A DNA stretch of 64,000 nt, taken from Chryseobacterium takakiae. Lineage in GTDB: Bacteria > Bacteroidota > Bacteroidia > Flavobacteriales > Weeksellaceae. The DNA lies in the NCBI RefSeq assembly GCF_900129385.1, contig NZ_FQVO01000011.1, positions 92,337 through 156,336 of the forward strand, written 5' to 3'. Within the stretch, counting starts at the first letter, position 1. Each line of letters opens with the position of its first letter. Position numbers and translations under genes: made by a program. The notes beneath the pieces are model-generated. The model saw only the letters and a list, made by a program, of their open reading frames with translations. It searched no databases and was not told the origin of the DNA. Shown here one piece after another: positions 1 to 8,672 of this stretch.

Positions 1-637
1 TGCCTTCAACATTTCGTACTGTGAGAGCAGGATTGTCATTCAAAGCGGTTTGGGTTCCTACAAGAATGGCGTGTTCGTCTGCTCTAAGATTGTGAACAAA
101 CTGATTGACCAATGGATTTGAGATGGAAACCGGTTTAAAATCTTTATCCATAAACCCGTCACCGGACTGTGCCCATTTCAGAATAATATATGGTCTTTTC
201 TTTTCATGATAAGTGAAAAATCTCTTGTTTAATTCGGTGCACTCTTTCTCAAAAGTTCCTGAAACGACTTCTATTCCCGCATCCTGAATGATTTTTTTTC
301 CTTTTCCGTTTACTTTATCATGAGAATCCATAGCTCCGATAACTACTTTTTTAAAGCCCAGTTCTTTGATTTTTAAGGCACACGGCGGTGTCTTTCCATA
401 ATGAGCGCAGGGTTCCAGCGATACATAGATTGTGGATTCCGGGATAAGGGAAAGATCTTTAACGGAATTAATGGCATTGATTTCCGCATGGTTTTCACCT
501 GCTTTATGATGATAGCCTTCACCGATAATTTGGTCATTATGTACGATGACGCTTCCAACCAGCGGATTAGGATAAGTTTTTCCTAATGCTTTGTTAGCGA
601 GTTCAATACATCTTTTTATATAAAATTCGTCCTGCAT
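1..637 (-). CDS. ribD: RibD, riboflavin biosynthesis deaminase/reductase (3' end cut by window edge)
   Basis: Bifunctional cytosolic enzyme that deaminates the diaminopyrimidine made from GTP and then reduces its ribosyl group, two steps of riboflavin synthesis. I translated the minus strand from the ATG at 637; 212 codons are visible and the rest lies beyond position 1. The zinc deaminase signature is complete: H50-A-E52, then EPCAHYGKTPPC with C77 and C86. The reductase domain starts near residue 145 (RPYIILKWAQSGDG). No frameshift is seen. The other riboflavin gene in the window, ribB, is 42 kb away, so the pathway is dispersed here. Confidence 0.95.
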   Translation of the reverse strand, partial: MQDEFYIKRCIELANKALGKTYPNPLVGSVIVHNDQIIGEGYHHKAGENHAEINAINSVKDLSLIPESTIYVSLEPCAHYGKTPPCALKIKELGFKKVVIGAMDSHDKVNGKGKKIIQDAGIEVVSGTFEKECTELNKRFFTYHEKKRPYIILKWAQSGDGFMDKDFKPVSISNPLVNQFVHNLRADEHAILVGTQTALNDNPALTVRNVEG

Positions 638-696
638 ATTGAATGAAAAAAGCGAAGACAAATTACTTTGCTCCGCCTTTTTAATTTTAAATTATA

Positions 697-2502
697 TTAT
701 TCTCCTGCAATAATGCTGTGAAGATTTTGTTTTAATGTTTCAAGATGAGTCTTTTTCTCATCAATAGAATCAAATGTTTCTTTTAAAAGCGGGTTTTCTC
801 TGGATGGATTCTTGAAGAAAGCAAGGTTATTTTCCAGTTTTACAATTTCAGCTTCAAGATCCGAGATCTGGCTTTTTATTTTTCTTGCTTTATCAGTTAG
901 CTGATTTTCAGATAAACCTTCTTCTTTGAGCTCAAGCTCGTTGATTTTGTTGAGTTTAAGCTTTTCTCTTAATGTTTTGTTGAATTCTGTATTGATTGAA
1001 ATCTTATCTCTAGGGACTTTTCCGATATTGTTCCATGAGGTTTTTATCGCTTCGATTCTTTCGATGCTTCCTTCTTCGTTGGTTACTGTTTTCAGTTCAT
1101 CGAGAAGTGCTTTTTTATTTTTATAATTTTCTTTCCAGTTATCGGTAGAAGCATTACTCTTTTCTCTGTAATTATTGAAAAAGGCATTACAGGCATCGCG
1201 GAATTCGTCCCAGATTTTATTGGTCATGCTTTTGGGAACGTGACCTATTTTCTTCCAGTCTTCCTGGAGCTTTTTAAATAAAGGTACTGCAATATCCCAC
1301 TCTTCGTTGTTCTGGTTATCTTTTGCTGTCTGGATAAGTTTTAGTTTTTCTTCAAGATTCGCTTGCTGAGAGCCTTTTAATGACTTGTAATAGGTATTTT
1401 TAGTTGTGTTGAAGGATCTTAAAGTTGTTTTGAAATCATTCCAGTTTTGGTTGGAAAGTTTTCTTGGCACACTTCCTGTTTTCAGGAATTCCGATCTTAA
1501 TTCTTCTACTCTTTTAATGGCATTTTGCCAGTAATTATGGTTCGGATTTTCAGACGGTTCCGAAAGTTTTTTTATTTCGGCGATAATCTGATTTTTCTTC
1601 TCAAGATTTTCATTTTGTTCGGTTTCGATAGCTGCTGAAAGTTCAGACTTTCTTTCGTGGATTTTATTGGAAATTTCCTTGAACTCTTCCCATGTTTTTT
1701 CACGGAACTCTTCTGCAACCGGCTCTGCTTCTTCTTTCCAGAGTTTATGAAGGTACTGAAGCTCATTTAGTGCTTTCTGAATAACAGGTTCCTGTTCCAG
1801 TTGCTTTGCACGCTCAATGATATGCTGTCTTTTTTCAAGATTATGGCTGTATTCCTGTTCAAGAAACTCTTTATTGAGATCCAACATCTGGTAAAACTGA
1901 TTCAGATGATGAAAATAATTGTTGTTAAGAATTTTGAATTCAGACTTTGCTACCTGTCCTGCCTTAGACCAGTCTTCCTTAATCTCTCTTATGGATTTGA
2001 AAAGATTGGTTCCGGGTTCGGAATTAGTGTACAGACTTTTAAGTCTTTCAATGATATTCTGGCGGTGTTCCAGGTTTTTTTTCTGCTCCTCTTCCTGTCC
2101 TTTTTGGAAGGTGTCATGTTTTTCCCTGAAAATATTTACCAAGGCTGAAAATTTAGCCTGAGAAGGGTGTTCAAAGTTAAAATTTTCAGGAGCATTTCCC
2201 GCATCGATATATTCGTGTTTTTTGTCCTCCACTTCATCATGGATGTAATGACTTGCTTTCTCTTTAAGCTGATTAAATTTTTTGAAATTTTCACCGGCAT
2301 TGGGAGCATTGATGATTTTCTCCATTTCCTTCAGTGTATCACTGAGGGAAAGCTGTACCTCTTCATGTTCTTCGTCGTGCTCATGTTCTTCAGCATGAAC
2401 GGTTTCATCTTTTGGAGTGGCGTCTTCTGAAGTTTCTTCCGAAGATTCCGGAGTAAATTTTTTGTTTTCCTCGTTTTCAGAAAGATTGTTTTCTGTAATC
2501 AT
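697..2502 (-). CDS. DUF349 domain-containing protein
   Basis: Cytosolic protein of 601 residues built from tandem DUF349 repeats of about 70 residues, visible as recurring W-x-x-x-G-x-V/A-P/A patterns (for example DWKKIGHVPKSM and SWNNIGKVPRDK). The N-terminus (about 1-60) is very rich in Glu, Asp and His and probably disordered; most of the rest is predicted helix or coiled coil. The family is widespread in Bacteroidota and its molecular role is not established as far as I know. It has its own promoter element at 2561-2568 and is followed by ribD on the same strand, about 60 bases on. Confidence 0.9.
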   Translation of the reverse strand: MITENNLSENEENKKFTPESSEETSEDATPKDETVHAEEHEHDEEHEEVQLSLSDTLKEMEKIINAPNAGENFKKFNQLKEKASHYIHDEVEDKKHEYIDAGNAPENFNFEHPSQAKFSALVNIFREKHDTFQKGQEEEQKKNLEHRQNIIERLKSLYTNSEPGTNLFKSIREIKEDWSKAGQVAKSEFKILNNNYFHHLNQFYQMLDLNKEFLEQEYSHNLEKRQHIIERAKQLEQEPVIQKALNELQYLHKLWKEEAEPVAEEFREKTWEEFKEISNKIHERKSELSAAIETEQNENLEKKNQIIAEIKKLSEPSENPNHNYWQNAIKRVEELRSEFLKTGSVPRKLSNQNWNDFKTTLRSFNTTKNTYYKSLKGSQQANLEEKLKLIQTAKDNQNNEEWDIAVPLFKKLQEDWKKIGHVPKSMTNKIWDEFRDACNAFFNNYREKSNASTDNWKENYKNKKALLDELKTVTNEEGSIERIEAIKTSWNNIGKVPRDKISINTEFNKTLREKLKLNKINELELKEEGLSENQLTDKARKIKSQISDLEAEIVKLENNLAFFKNPSRENPLLKETFDSIDEKKTHLETLKQNLHSIIAGE

Positions 2503-2560
2503 AGCAAATCGTTTATTGTGAGTGGCATTAATATAGCTTCTAAATATATAGCAAAAAAGC

Positions 2561-2568
2561 CAAATATA
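2561..2568 (-). promoter_or_regulatory. -7 promoter element for the DUF349 gene
   Basis: The minus strand reads TATATTTG, a perfect match to the Bacteroidota -7 consensus TAnnTTTG, about 58 bases before the ATG at 2502. Confidence 0.55.
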
Positions 2569-2581
2569 GCACTAATTTATG

Positions 2582-3319
2582 TTATTTTTTTTGAAAGTTC
2601 CAAATTTCCCAGGCTTTTTCTGCCTGTTGCTCAAGCATGTAATATCCATTCACTGTTTTTGCTCCTTTTTCTGAAGCTTTGATAATGAATTGCGTATAGC
2701 TTGGGTTGTAAATCAAATCAATGATGAGATGGTCTTTTGTGATGCCTTCAAAAGGAAAATCCAGGCATTCCTCTACATTGGGAAAAGTTCCCACCGGGGT
2801 ACATTGAATGATAATTTTGTGATCTTCAACCATTTTTCTGTCCAGATTGAGATAATTTATTTCCGTATTTCTTGACACTGTAACAGATGGAATATTATTC
2901 TTGTCCAGAATGTATTTTACCGCTTTTGCTGCGCCGCCGTTTCCTAATACGATCGCCGATTCCTGGTGTGGCTTTTTGTGAAGCAGTAATGTTTTTTCAA
3001 ACCCGAAGGCATCTGTGTTGTAGCCGGTTGTTTTTCCGTTTTCAATTAAAACGCAATTTACGGCACCAATTTTTTTTGCCTCCTCACTGAGATCATCCAG
3101 ATAGTCGATGATTTTTTCTTTGTAAGGAATGGTAACGTTAAATCCTATCAGATCAGGAATAGTGAAAAGTTCGTTCACTTCGTGAATTTCAGTCAGATCA
3201 AAAATAGTATAAGAATAGCCTTTTAACATCAGTTTCTGAAATTTATCTTCAAAGAACTTTTTAGAGAAAGAATATGATATATTTCTTCCGATGAGGCCTA
3301 ATTTTTTATTGGAATCCAT
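2582..3319 (-). CDS. aroE: Shikimate dehydrogenase AroE
   Basis: Reduces 3-dehydroshikimate to shikimate with NADPH in aromatic amino acid synthesis (cytosol). 245 residues, slightly short for the family but complete. The N-terminal substrate-binding motif NVTIPYKEKI carries the catalytic Lys, followed by GAVNCV; the nucleotide-binding glycine loop is VLGNGGAAKAV; near the C-terminus NGYYMLEQQAEKAWEIW matches the family's closing helix. The start is the ATG at 3319. A terminator at 3336-3358 separates it from the permease gene upstream. Confidence 0.95.
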   Translation of the reverse strand: MDSNKKLGLIGRNISYSFSKKFFEDKFQKLMLKGYSYTIFDLTEIHEVNELFTIPDLIGFNVTIPYKEKIIDYLDDLSEEAKKIGAVNCVLIENGKTTGYNTDAFGFEKTLLLHKKPHQESAIVLGNGGAAKAVKYILDKNNIPSVTVSRNTEINYLNLDRKMVEDHKIIIQCTPVGTFPNVEECLDFPFEGITKDHLIIDLIYNPSYTQFIIKASEKGAKTVNGYYMLEQQAEKAWEIWNFQKK

Positions 3320-3335
3320 AGTATAAAAATAAAAA

Positions 3336-3358
3336 AAAGACTGGAAAAACCGGTCTTT
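3336..3358 (-). terminator. Intrinsic terminator upstream of aroE
   Basis: On the minus strand AAAGACCGG and CCAGTCTTT form a 9-bp stem (one G-T pair) around a five-T loop, followed by a run of T. It probably ends the rbfA-permease transcript. The rest of 3360-3523 shows nothing else that I can support. Confidence 0.65.
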
Positions 3359-3523
3359 ATATAAATATTTTTTTTATAGATTACTCTATCATAATTTTGA
3401 GGAAAAGAATATTTTCTTTCATTTATTTTAAATTTTTGAGGCTTTTCTGTAATCTGGATTATATCTTTCCTGAAAATAAAAATCAAAGCTTTTTTAATTT
3501 CACGAATATTTTTCTTATACGGG

Positions 3524-4729
3524 TTAATTTTTAGTAATATAATCTTTACTTATTTTAGAAAACACCCATGAAATACCAAAGCCGAAAAGTGCTGCAGTAA
3601 CCGCGACAATGAGATAGTTTTTGCCTACGATTTTTACCGGAAAAGGCAGGGTTTCATTGGCTTTGAAAAACTCGGTATACTGCTGGAAAAAGCAAAGTGC
3701 AGTTCCAAGAATGAGCCCGGAAATAATTCCCAAAACAACGATAAGAATTCCTGTATAAAAATAAATCTGACGAAGATGGCTTAAAGGTAACCCTAATGAC
3801 ACCAAGGATTTTGCCTGCTGTTTTTTGTCAAGTTGTAAAATAATGATAGCTCCCGCAAGGTTAAAGGTTGTAATAAAAATGACCAGTGCAAAAATTAAAT
3901 AAATAAATAATTTTTCGGTGTTGATCATTTTCCAGAATGCAGCATTTTCTTCTTCTTTGGTTTTAATATCAACATTTTTTCCTAAAGAAGACAGGAGCTG
4001 CTGTTTTACTAAATTTGTATTATCAGGATTTTTTAGTTTGATAACAATCTGATAAGTGGAGTGTTTTGGAAGGTTCAGTAACTCTTCGGTAAGTTCAATA
4101 GGTGCGATAATGTAATTGTCCAATTGGTCTTTACCGGGAAAGACTCCTGTCACCAGAATGTCTTTTTTGTTATAAATATCCTCCTCTTTATTGATAATTC
4201 CGGTTCCCGGTTTAGGCATAAATAATGTTGCATAATCTGAATTGGAAGGTACCGGAATGGAAAGCCTGTTATCCAGGGAGTTTTCCATTAAAACTTCATT
4301 GGAATACTTAAAACCCGGATAGGCTCCGTAAAAAATATCTTTATCAATAGGATTTACTTTTGTGTAAGCGGAATCTACACCTCTCAGATAAGCAATATCG
4401 CCTTTTCCGTTATAGCTGATGTAAACTTTTTCTTCAATAACCCTTGAAAAATGACTGATTTCTTTATTGTTTTTAAGAATAGTATTTATATTGTCAAAAT
4501 CTTTCAGGGTTTTTCCGGAATTGCTTTTAATGGTAAGATCTGCATGAAGATTGGAAATGAGTTCCTTGTTGAGATCTTCCAGTCCTGAGAATACCGAAAT
4601 GATGACAAACATTGCAGTAACGGCAACCGTCATAGCCCCAACAGCAAGCCAGGTAATGAATGTAACTGCAGTGCTTCCTTTTTTTGACAAAAGGTATCTG
4701 GATGCGATATAAAATGCAATATTTTTCAA
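3524..4729 (-). CDS. LolC/LolE-type ABC transporter permease (FtsX family)
   Basis: Inner-membrane permease of 401 residues resembling the LolCE lipoprotein-release permeases. One membrane helix near residues 24-46, a large periplasmic MacB-like domain to about 260, then three C-terminal helices (about 272-300, 320-350, 370-395), the normal FtsX-family layout. The reading frame follows rbfA in the same frame: after the rbfA stop come one codon and then TTG. No upstream ATG is possible, so TTG at 4729 is the likely start, and the two genes are almost certainly cotranscribed. No LolD-type ATPase is in the window. Confidence 0.85.
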   Translation of the reverse strand: MKNIAFYIASRYLLSKKGSTAVTFITWLAVGAMTVAVTAMFVIISVFSGLEDLNKELISNLHADLTIKSNSGKTLKDFDNINTILKNNKEISHFSRVIEEKVYISYNGKGDIAYLRGVDSAYTKVNPIDKDIFYGAYPGFKYSNEVLMENSLDNRLSIPVPSNSDYATLFMPKPGTGIINKEEDIYNKKDILVTGVFPGKDQLDNYIIAPIELTEELLNLPKHSTYQIVIKLKNPDNTNLVKQQLLSSLGKNVDIKTKEEENAAFWKMINTEKLFIYLIFALVIFITTFNLAGAIIILQLDKKQQAKSLVSLGLPLSHLRQIYFYTGILIVVLGIISGLILGTALCFFQQYTEFFKANETLPFPVKIVGKNYLIVAVTAALFGFGISWVFSKISKDYITKN

Positions 4730-4732
4730 AGG

Positions 4733-5092
4733 TTACAGAATAGGATTATCACCTTCACCTCTTAATTCCCGGTCTAATTTTTCAACGTCATCAAGAGTAG
4801 TATCTAAATAAAAGTTGAGATTAGGAATGACACGAACCTGTTTGGCCATTTTCTGACCGATGAAATTTCTATACTGCGCTTTATTTTCTTCTATTTCTTT
4901 CATCACGGCAGCACGGAATTCCTGAGGAAATATGCTCAGATAGATTTTAGCGATTCCTAAATCTGCGGTCACTTTTACATCAGAAACTGATACCAAAATG
5001 CCTTGCCCGCTTTCTGCAGCCTGTTTGCGGAAAAGTTCCGCGAAGTCTTCCTGTATGATCTGTGCTACTTTTCGTTGTCTGTTGCTTTCCAT
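4733..5092 (-). CDS. rbfA: 30S ribosome-binding factor RbfA
   Basis: Binds the 30S subunit during late 16S rRNA maturation. I chose the ATG at 5092, giving 119 residues, the normal size; the open frame runs 50 codons further upstream but that part is low-complexity and contains the promoter. The protein begins MESNRQRKVAQ; features typical of RbfA are VSDVKVTADLGIAKIYLSIF and RVIPNLNFYLDTTLDD. The -7 element ends 8 nt before the ATG, so the mRNA is probably nearly leaderless. Confidence 0.93.
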   Translation of the reverse strand: MESNRQRKVAQIIQEDFAELFRKQAAESGQGILVSVSDVKVTADLGIAKIYLSIFPQEFRAAVMKEIEENKAQYRNFIGQKMAKQVRVIPNLNFYLDTTLDDVEKLDRELRGEGDNPIL

Positions 5093-5100
5093 AAGTTGTG

Positions 5101-5108
5101 CAAATTTA
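5101..5108 (-). promoter_or_regulatory. -7 promoter element for rbfA
   Basis: The minus strand reads TAAATTTG, a perfect TAnnTTTG match, 8 nt before the rbfA ATG. A second copy lies at 5152-5159. The whole 5093-5177 gap is a divergent promoter region shared with the epimerase gene. Confidence 0.55.
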
Positions 5109-5177
5109 GTACTTTTGTTTGAATTGATACTTTGAAAATTTGAACGTTTATCAAATTTACAACTTAATATATAATTT

Positions 5178-5576
5178 ATGAAATTAGAACATATCGGTAT
5201 AGCGGTAAAATCTTTGGGAATTTCAGACGAGCTCTTTTCCAAACTTCTGGGAACGGAATCTTATAAAAAAGAAACAGTGGAGAGAGAAGGTGTTGTCACA
5301 TCATTCTATGCTGCAGGAGAAAGTAAAATTGAACTTCTGGAAGCCAGTAGAGAAGAAAGCCCGATCTCCAGATTTATTGATAAAAAAGGGGAAGGTATTC
5401 ACCATTTGGCTTTTGGTGTTGAAAATATACTATATGAAGTTGCACGATTAAAAAAGGAAGGATTTGAGTTTATTTCCGAAGAACCAAAGGAAGGAGCTGA
5501 TAATAAATTAATTGTATTCCTGCATCCGAAATGCACCAACGGGGTACTTGTAGAACTTTGTCAAGAAAAGCAATAA
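5178..5576 (+). CDS. mce: Methylmalonyl-CoA epimerase
   Basis: Interconverts the R and S forms of methylmalonyl-CoA in propionate metabolism (cytosol). 132 residues with a vicinal-oxygen-chelate fold: metal ligands expected at H5 (KLEHIGIAVKSL), at the His of GIHHLAFGV and at the Glu near the end (GVLVELCQ). Start ATG at 5178. It is divergent from rbfA and immediately precedes the tRNA promoter. Confidence 0.93.
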   Translation: MKLEHIGIAVKSLGISDELFSKLLGTESYKKETVEREGVVTSFYAAGESKIELLEASREESPISRFIDKKGEGIHHLAFGVENILYEVARLKKEGFEFISEEPKEGADNKLIVFLHPKCTNGVLVELCQEKQ

Positions 5577-5581
5577 AAAAT

Positions 5582-5611
5582 TTTGTAGTGACGGAAATTT
5601 TGTTATTTTTG
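5582..5611 (+). promoter_or_regulatory. Promoter of the tRNA gene
   Basis: TTTG at 5582-5585 (-33 type) and TATTTTTG at 5604-5611 (-7 type, TAnnTTTG) are 18 bases apart and lie 26 bases before the tRNA. Confidence 0.6.
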
Positions 5612-5637
5612 CAGTCACAAAATTCAACCAATTTTGC

Positions 5638-5711
5638 GGTCCTATAGCTCAGTTGGTTAGAGCACCTGACTCATAATCAGGTGGTCCCTGGTTCGAGCCC
5701 AGGTGGGACCA
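5638..5711 (+). tRNA. tRNA with CAU anticodon (Ile2 or elongator Met)
   Basis: Folded by hand, 74 nt: acceptor GGTCCTA/TGGGACC (one G-T pair), D stem GCTC/GAGC, anticodon stem CCTGA/TCAGG with loop CTCATAA (anticodon CAT), T stem CCTGG/CCAGG with loop TTCGAGC, discriminator A. No CCA is encoded. The A-T pair at 7-66 and the overall sequence resemble tRNA-Ile2, in which the C is modified to lysidine, but elongator Met cannot be excluded by eye. Its 3' half is the insertion site of the element that follows. Confidence 0.93.
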
Positions 5712-5712
5712 C
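5670..5712. repeat. attL: 43-bp direct repeat in the tRNA 3' half
   Basis: From the anticodon loop to two bases past the acceptor stem, 41 of 43 bases match 21450-21492. The two differences (5688 C/T and 5702 G/A) are partners in the T stem. This is the usual signature of tyrosine-integrase insertion into a tRNA gene. Confidence 0.9.
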
Positions 5713-5722
5713 TTTTTAAATC

Positions 5723-5755
5723 AAGCACTTACAGAAATGTGGGTGCTTTTTTTAT
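5723..5755 (+). terminator. Terminator behind the tRNA, supplied by the element
   Basis: AAGCAC pairs with GTGCTT, with an inner ACA/TGT stem closing a GAAA tetraloop, followed by a T-rich run. It lies on the element side of the repeat, so the present tRNA uses the element's terminator and not the host's (see 21526-21558). Confidence 0.6.
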
Positions 5756-5760
5756 TTTTG

Positions 5761-5780
5761 GCTGCAACAATACTGCAACA
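5761..5780. repeat. Left copy of a 20-bp terminal repeat, candidate integrase arm site
   Basis: Contains two TGCAACA units 11 bases apart. It matches 21304-21323 at 19 of 20 positions. The two copies lie 48 and 126 bases inside the left and right attachment repeats, in the same orientation. Confidence 0.5.
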
Positions 5781-5798
5781 TTTTATTAATTTTGAATT

Positions 5799-6554
5799 GT
5801 GAATGATATTTACTATTTCAGACAAATCGAAACTTTTTCAAATTCTGTTGCTAATGAAATTGTACCATTAGAAAAATGCAACATTATTCCAATTGATGTA
5901 GATAACTTCAAATTTAAACAATTTTCCGTTCCTTCTAACATACTGAAATTGCTTAGAGAATTAGTAAAGCTATATAATTTAGAAATATTTTCTTCTGATT
6001 TTATCACACTGTTAGCTTTCACTCAAAATACATATTTTAATGAAAGTGAACATCTATCAATTATTAACTCGATGGATGAAGACTATTTAAATTTATCTAA
6101 AAATTTATCTTCACTATTTGATATTTTAGAAGAATATTTGTTTTCTAATAATTATAATTATTTAAAAAGTATTTATTTTAAAAATAAGAATGGTAATAAT
6201 CTTACTGTTGATAATTTTTTCTTAGTTCAAGACATATACTCTTCAATAATTCATTATTACGGATTTAATAAGGATAATTTCAGCTCTAAAAGATTGCAAA
6301 TACTGGAAGATGAATCGACTATGCAATTCAAAAATACATCTGAAATCTACAAAAAACAATTCATTAAGCAATTGCATTCTTTTTTAATTGACCGAGATTT
6401 AAAAAAATCAGATTCCCTCCGATTTATAGGTGTTTTTCTACATTTTGCTCAAATTCAAAGCAATAATAAATATCCAGTCGAGATTTACGATACTCTTAAA
6501 GAAAATATTGAGAGTATAGATTTAAAGAATCTAAACAATTATATTTCCAGATAA
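5799..6554 (+). CDS. Hypothetical protein at the left end of the element
   Basis: 251 residues starting from GTG at 5799; no family recognised. The composition is rich in Asn, Ile, Leu, Phe, Lys and Ser, with no signal peptide or membrane helix, and most of it looks helical. It lies between the left attachment site and the excisionase-like gene. Such end-proximal genes in Bacteroidota elements are often accessory and strain-specific, so this may be cargo. Whether the GTG is the true start is uncertain; no other start codon gives a clearly better N-terminus. Confidence 0.6.
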   Translation: MNDIYYFRQIETFSNSVANEIVPLEKCNIIPIDVDNFKFKQFSVPSNILKLLRELVKLYNLEIFSSDFITLLAFTQNTYFNESEHLSIINSMDEDYLNLSKNLSSLFDILEEYLFSNNYNYLKSIYFKNKNGNNLTVDNFFLVQDIYSSIIHYYGFNKDNFSSKRLQILEDESTMQFKNTSEIYKKQFIKQLHSFLIDRDLKKSDSLRFIGVFLHFAQIQSNNKYPVEIYDTLKENIESIDLKNLNNYISR

Positions 6555-6629
6555 ATTGAAACAAGATTTCAATTTTTTATTTTTTTCTGTTTCATATTTT
6601 TCCTCTTTATCTTAAGAATTTTGTCACTG

Positions 6630-6668
6630 TTTAACAACGAAGTCTAAATTTAACGACGTCGGGACTTC
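6630..6668. promoter_or_regulatory. Operator-like repeats before the excisionase-like gene
   Basis: GAAGTC at 6639-6644 and GACTTC at 6663-6668 form an inverted repeat with an 18-base spacer. Within it TTTAACAACG (6630-6639) and TTTAACGACG (6650-6659) are direct repeats 20 bases apart. The cluster sits just before the ATG at 6683 and is a plausible binding site for the encoded HTH protein or the integrase. Confidence 0.35.
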
Positions 6669-6682
6669 ATAAAATAAAAAAA

Positions 6683-6964
6683 ATGACAAAAGACACATTA
6701 GATAAAGAGTATTCTATGTTGCCAACATTTGTTGGAAAGAATATTTTAAGCTTGAGAGAAGCAGCCCAATATCTTGATTTATCAGAGAGTTCTATTTATA
6801 AATTGACATCTGAATCGAAAATTTCATTTTCCAAACCTAATGGTGGAAAATTATATTTCCAGAAAACTCATTTAGATAATTGGATGCTTCAAAATGAAAG
6901 TAAAAGTATAGATTCCATAGCAGAGATAATACTTAACAATTTAAAAGTTAGGAAAGATGTATAA
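6683..6964 (+). CDS. Excisionase-like helix-turn-helix DNA-binding protein
   Basis: 93 residues. Residues about 21-70 form a MerR/excisionase-type winged HTH (HTH_17): LSLREAAQYLDLSESSIYK as the HTH, then a wing ending in KLYFQKTHLDNWM. Such proteins act as recombination directionality factors or repressors in Bacteroidota elements. The stop overlaps the start of the next gene by 8 bases, which suggests one operon with 6957-7349 and 7354-8670. Confidence 0.8.
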   Translation: MTKDTLDKEYSMLPTFVGKNILSLREAAQYLDLSESSIYKLTSESKISFSKPNGGKLYFQKTHLDNWMLQNESKSIDSIAEIILNNLKVRKDV

Positions 6965-7349
6965 GAGATTAGAAAATTATTCGATAGATCATGAGGCTAA
7001 AATTGTTTTTCATGAATTTAATAAAAGAATTTTAAGAAATATTGAAAACCTTTCAATTACTGAGGTTGTATCTAATGGCTATCTTTATGAAGTAAATGGA
7101 AAAACTAACCGTGGTATTGCTGTTACCTATTTCTCAAATAAAATTGAAATTTCAATTTTTCCTTCAAGTAATAAATATGATTATAAATTGGGAGATGTTT
7201 TGCTAAATTATTTAGCTTTTTATTCAAATGGGACTTTTTCTGTTGTGAATAAAAGTAAAAATAGCCCTCCATATGATGATGGAATGAAGAATGACAATAA
7301 AGGATACTTTATTTTTCCTAAAGTTTTTGAAAGCAAAATTAATATATAG
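6957..7349 (+). CDS. Hypothetical element protein, possibly replication-associated
   Basis: 130 residues, no family recognised. The middle (about 40-90) has alternating hydrophobic residues typical of beta strands (VTYFSNKIEISIFPSS). It overlaps the HTH gene by 8 bases and is followed by the DUF3987 gene after 4 bases, the place where many Bacteroidota elements carry a small primase-like or replication accessory protein. That role is inferred from position only. Confidence 0.6.
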   Translation: MYKRLENYSIDHEAKIVFHEFNKRILRNIENLSITEVVSNGYLYEVNGKTNRGIAVTYFSNKIEISIFPSSNKYDYKLGDVLLNYLAFYSNGTFSVVNKSKNSPPYDDGMKNDNKGYFIFPKVFESKINI

Positions 7350-7353
7350 AGAC

Positions 7354-8670
7354 ATGGAGGAAGTTAAATATAATAATGGAATTGTTAATGAAATGCTTGA
7401 TGATAAAGTCTTTAAATTATTGCCTTCTGTATTGAAAAATCTAACAGATAATTTTGAAGGAAGAGAAAGAGATATAGTATTAGTATCATCATTATCTGTG
7501 TTAAGTGTTTGTTTACCTAATGTTTATGGGGTTTATGATAGTGATAAAGTTTATCCAAACCTTTATTCGATGATTATTGCTCCTGCGGCATCTGGCAAAG
7601 GTGTTATGAACAAGTCAAGAATTTTAATTGAGAAAATTCACGATAGATTATTGGAGTTAAGCATTCACGAACAGAAAGAATGTAGAGAAGAAAAGAAAAA
7701 AGCGAAGGAAAGAGATTTTGAAAATTGTCCTTCACCTGAAATCAAAATTTTGCCAGCCAATATTTCAACTGCGGAAATGTATTCCTATTTATCTAAATCA
7801 CAGAACGGTTTAGTAATAATAGAATCAGAAGCGGACACAATGAGTATTATGCTAAATAATGATTGGAGTAATTATTCTGATGTATTGCGTAAGGCATTTC
7901 ATCACGAGCCTTTATCAATTAGCAGAAAATTAGAAAATATTTTTGTTGATATAAAAGAACCTAAATTATCAATGCTTTTAAGTGGAACACCACAGCAACT
8001 CAAAAGTTTAATAAAATCTAAAGAAAATGGATTGTTTTCCAGGTTTATTGTTTATTCTTTTGATGAGATCTCTGGATTTAAATCTGATTTATTTTTAAAG
8101 AAAACAAATGATATCAACACGATATTTCAAAATGAAGCTTCTGTAATATTTGATTTTTATGGGAAGTTAAAAGAATTAGATTATGAAATAGAGTTTTTAT
8201 TTACAGAGTCACAAAATAAAGCTTTTACAAAGGAATTTGAGATTTTACATGAGACAATTATAAACGGACATTCTCATTCATTTTTATCTAATTTACGTAG
8301 ACATGGTCTTATATGTTATAGAATCGCAATGATTTTATCTGCATTAAGAAATTTAGATAGAATTATAGAAGATAAAAAGTTGCTATGTGAAAATGTTGAT
8401 TTTATCTTAGCTTTAAGAATTACGAAGAAATTATTAAAACATTCATTAATAACATTTAATTCATTTGATGATTCATTCTTATCAGAAAATGATGAGCAAT
8501 TTCTTTTTTCATTACCATCAACTTTTACAAGAGCGGAAGCAATACAAAAAGGTGAAACTTTAGGTATTCCAACCAGAACGGTTGACGATAAATTAAGCCA
8601 ATGGAAAAAAAAGAAAATAATTATTCCGGTCAAACATGGTGAATATCGCAGAGACAGAAAGATGGTGTAA
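7354..8670 (+). CDS. DUF3987 domain-containing protein (YfjI-like, replication-associated ATPase)
   Basis: 438 residues from the ATG at 7354. DUF3987 proteins of mobile elements resemble the helicase part of primase-helicases. Seen here: the N-terminal segment LPSVLKNLTDNFEGRERD, a P-loop-like APAASGKG near residue 68-75, an acidic strand GLVIIESEAD (Walker B-like, near 155), LLSGTPQQL and a C-terminal wing-like segment (RAEAIQKGETLGIPTRTVDD) with a basic tail. Probably serves replication of the excised element. A 24-bp repeat and a strong terminator follow directly. Confidence 0.82.
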   Translation: MEEVKYNNGIVNEMLDDKVFKLLPSVLKNLTDNFEGRERDIVLVSSLSVLSVCLPNVYGVYDSDKVYPNLYSMIIAPAASGKGVMNKSRILIEKIHDRLLELSIHEQKECREEKKKAKERDFENCPSPEIKILPANISTAEMYSYLSKSQNGLVIIESEADTMSIMLNNDWSNYSDVLRKAFHHEPLSISRKLENIFVDIKEPKLSMLLSGTPQQLKSLIKSKENGLFSRFIVYSFDEISGFKSDLFLKKTNDINTIFQNEASVIFDFYGKLKELDYEIEFLFTESQNKAFTKEFEILHETIINGHSHSFLSNLRRHGLICYRIAMILSALRNLDRIIEDKKLLCENVDFILALRITKKLLKHSLITFNSFDDSFLSENDEQFLFSLPSTFTRAEAIQKGETLGIPTRTVDDKLSQWKKKKIIIPVKHGEYRRDRKMV

Positions 8671-8672
8671 AC

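Noticed and set aside
5093..5242. Upstream extension of the rbfA reading frame
   Set aside because: It would cover the divergent promoters and the mce start, and the added 50 residues are low complexity; RbfA is normally about 120 residues.
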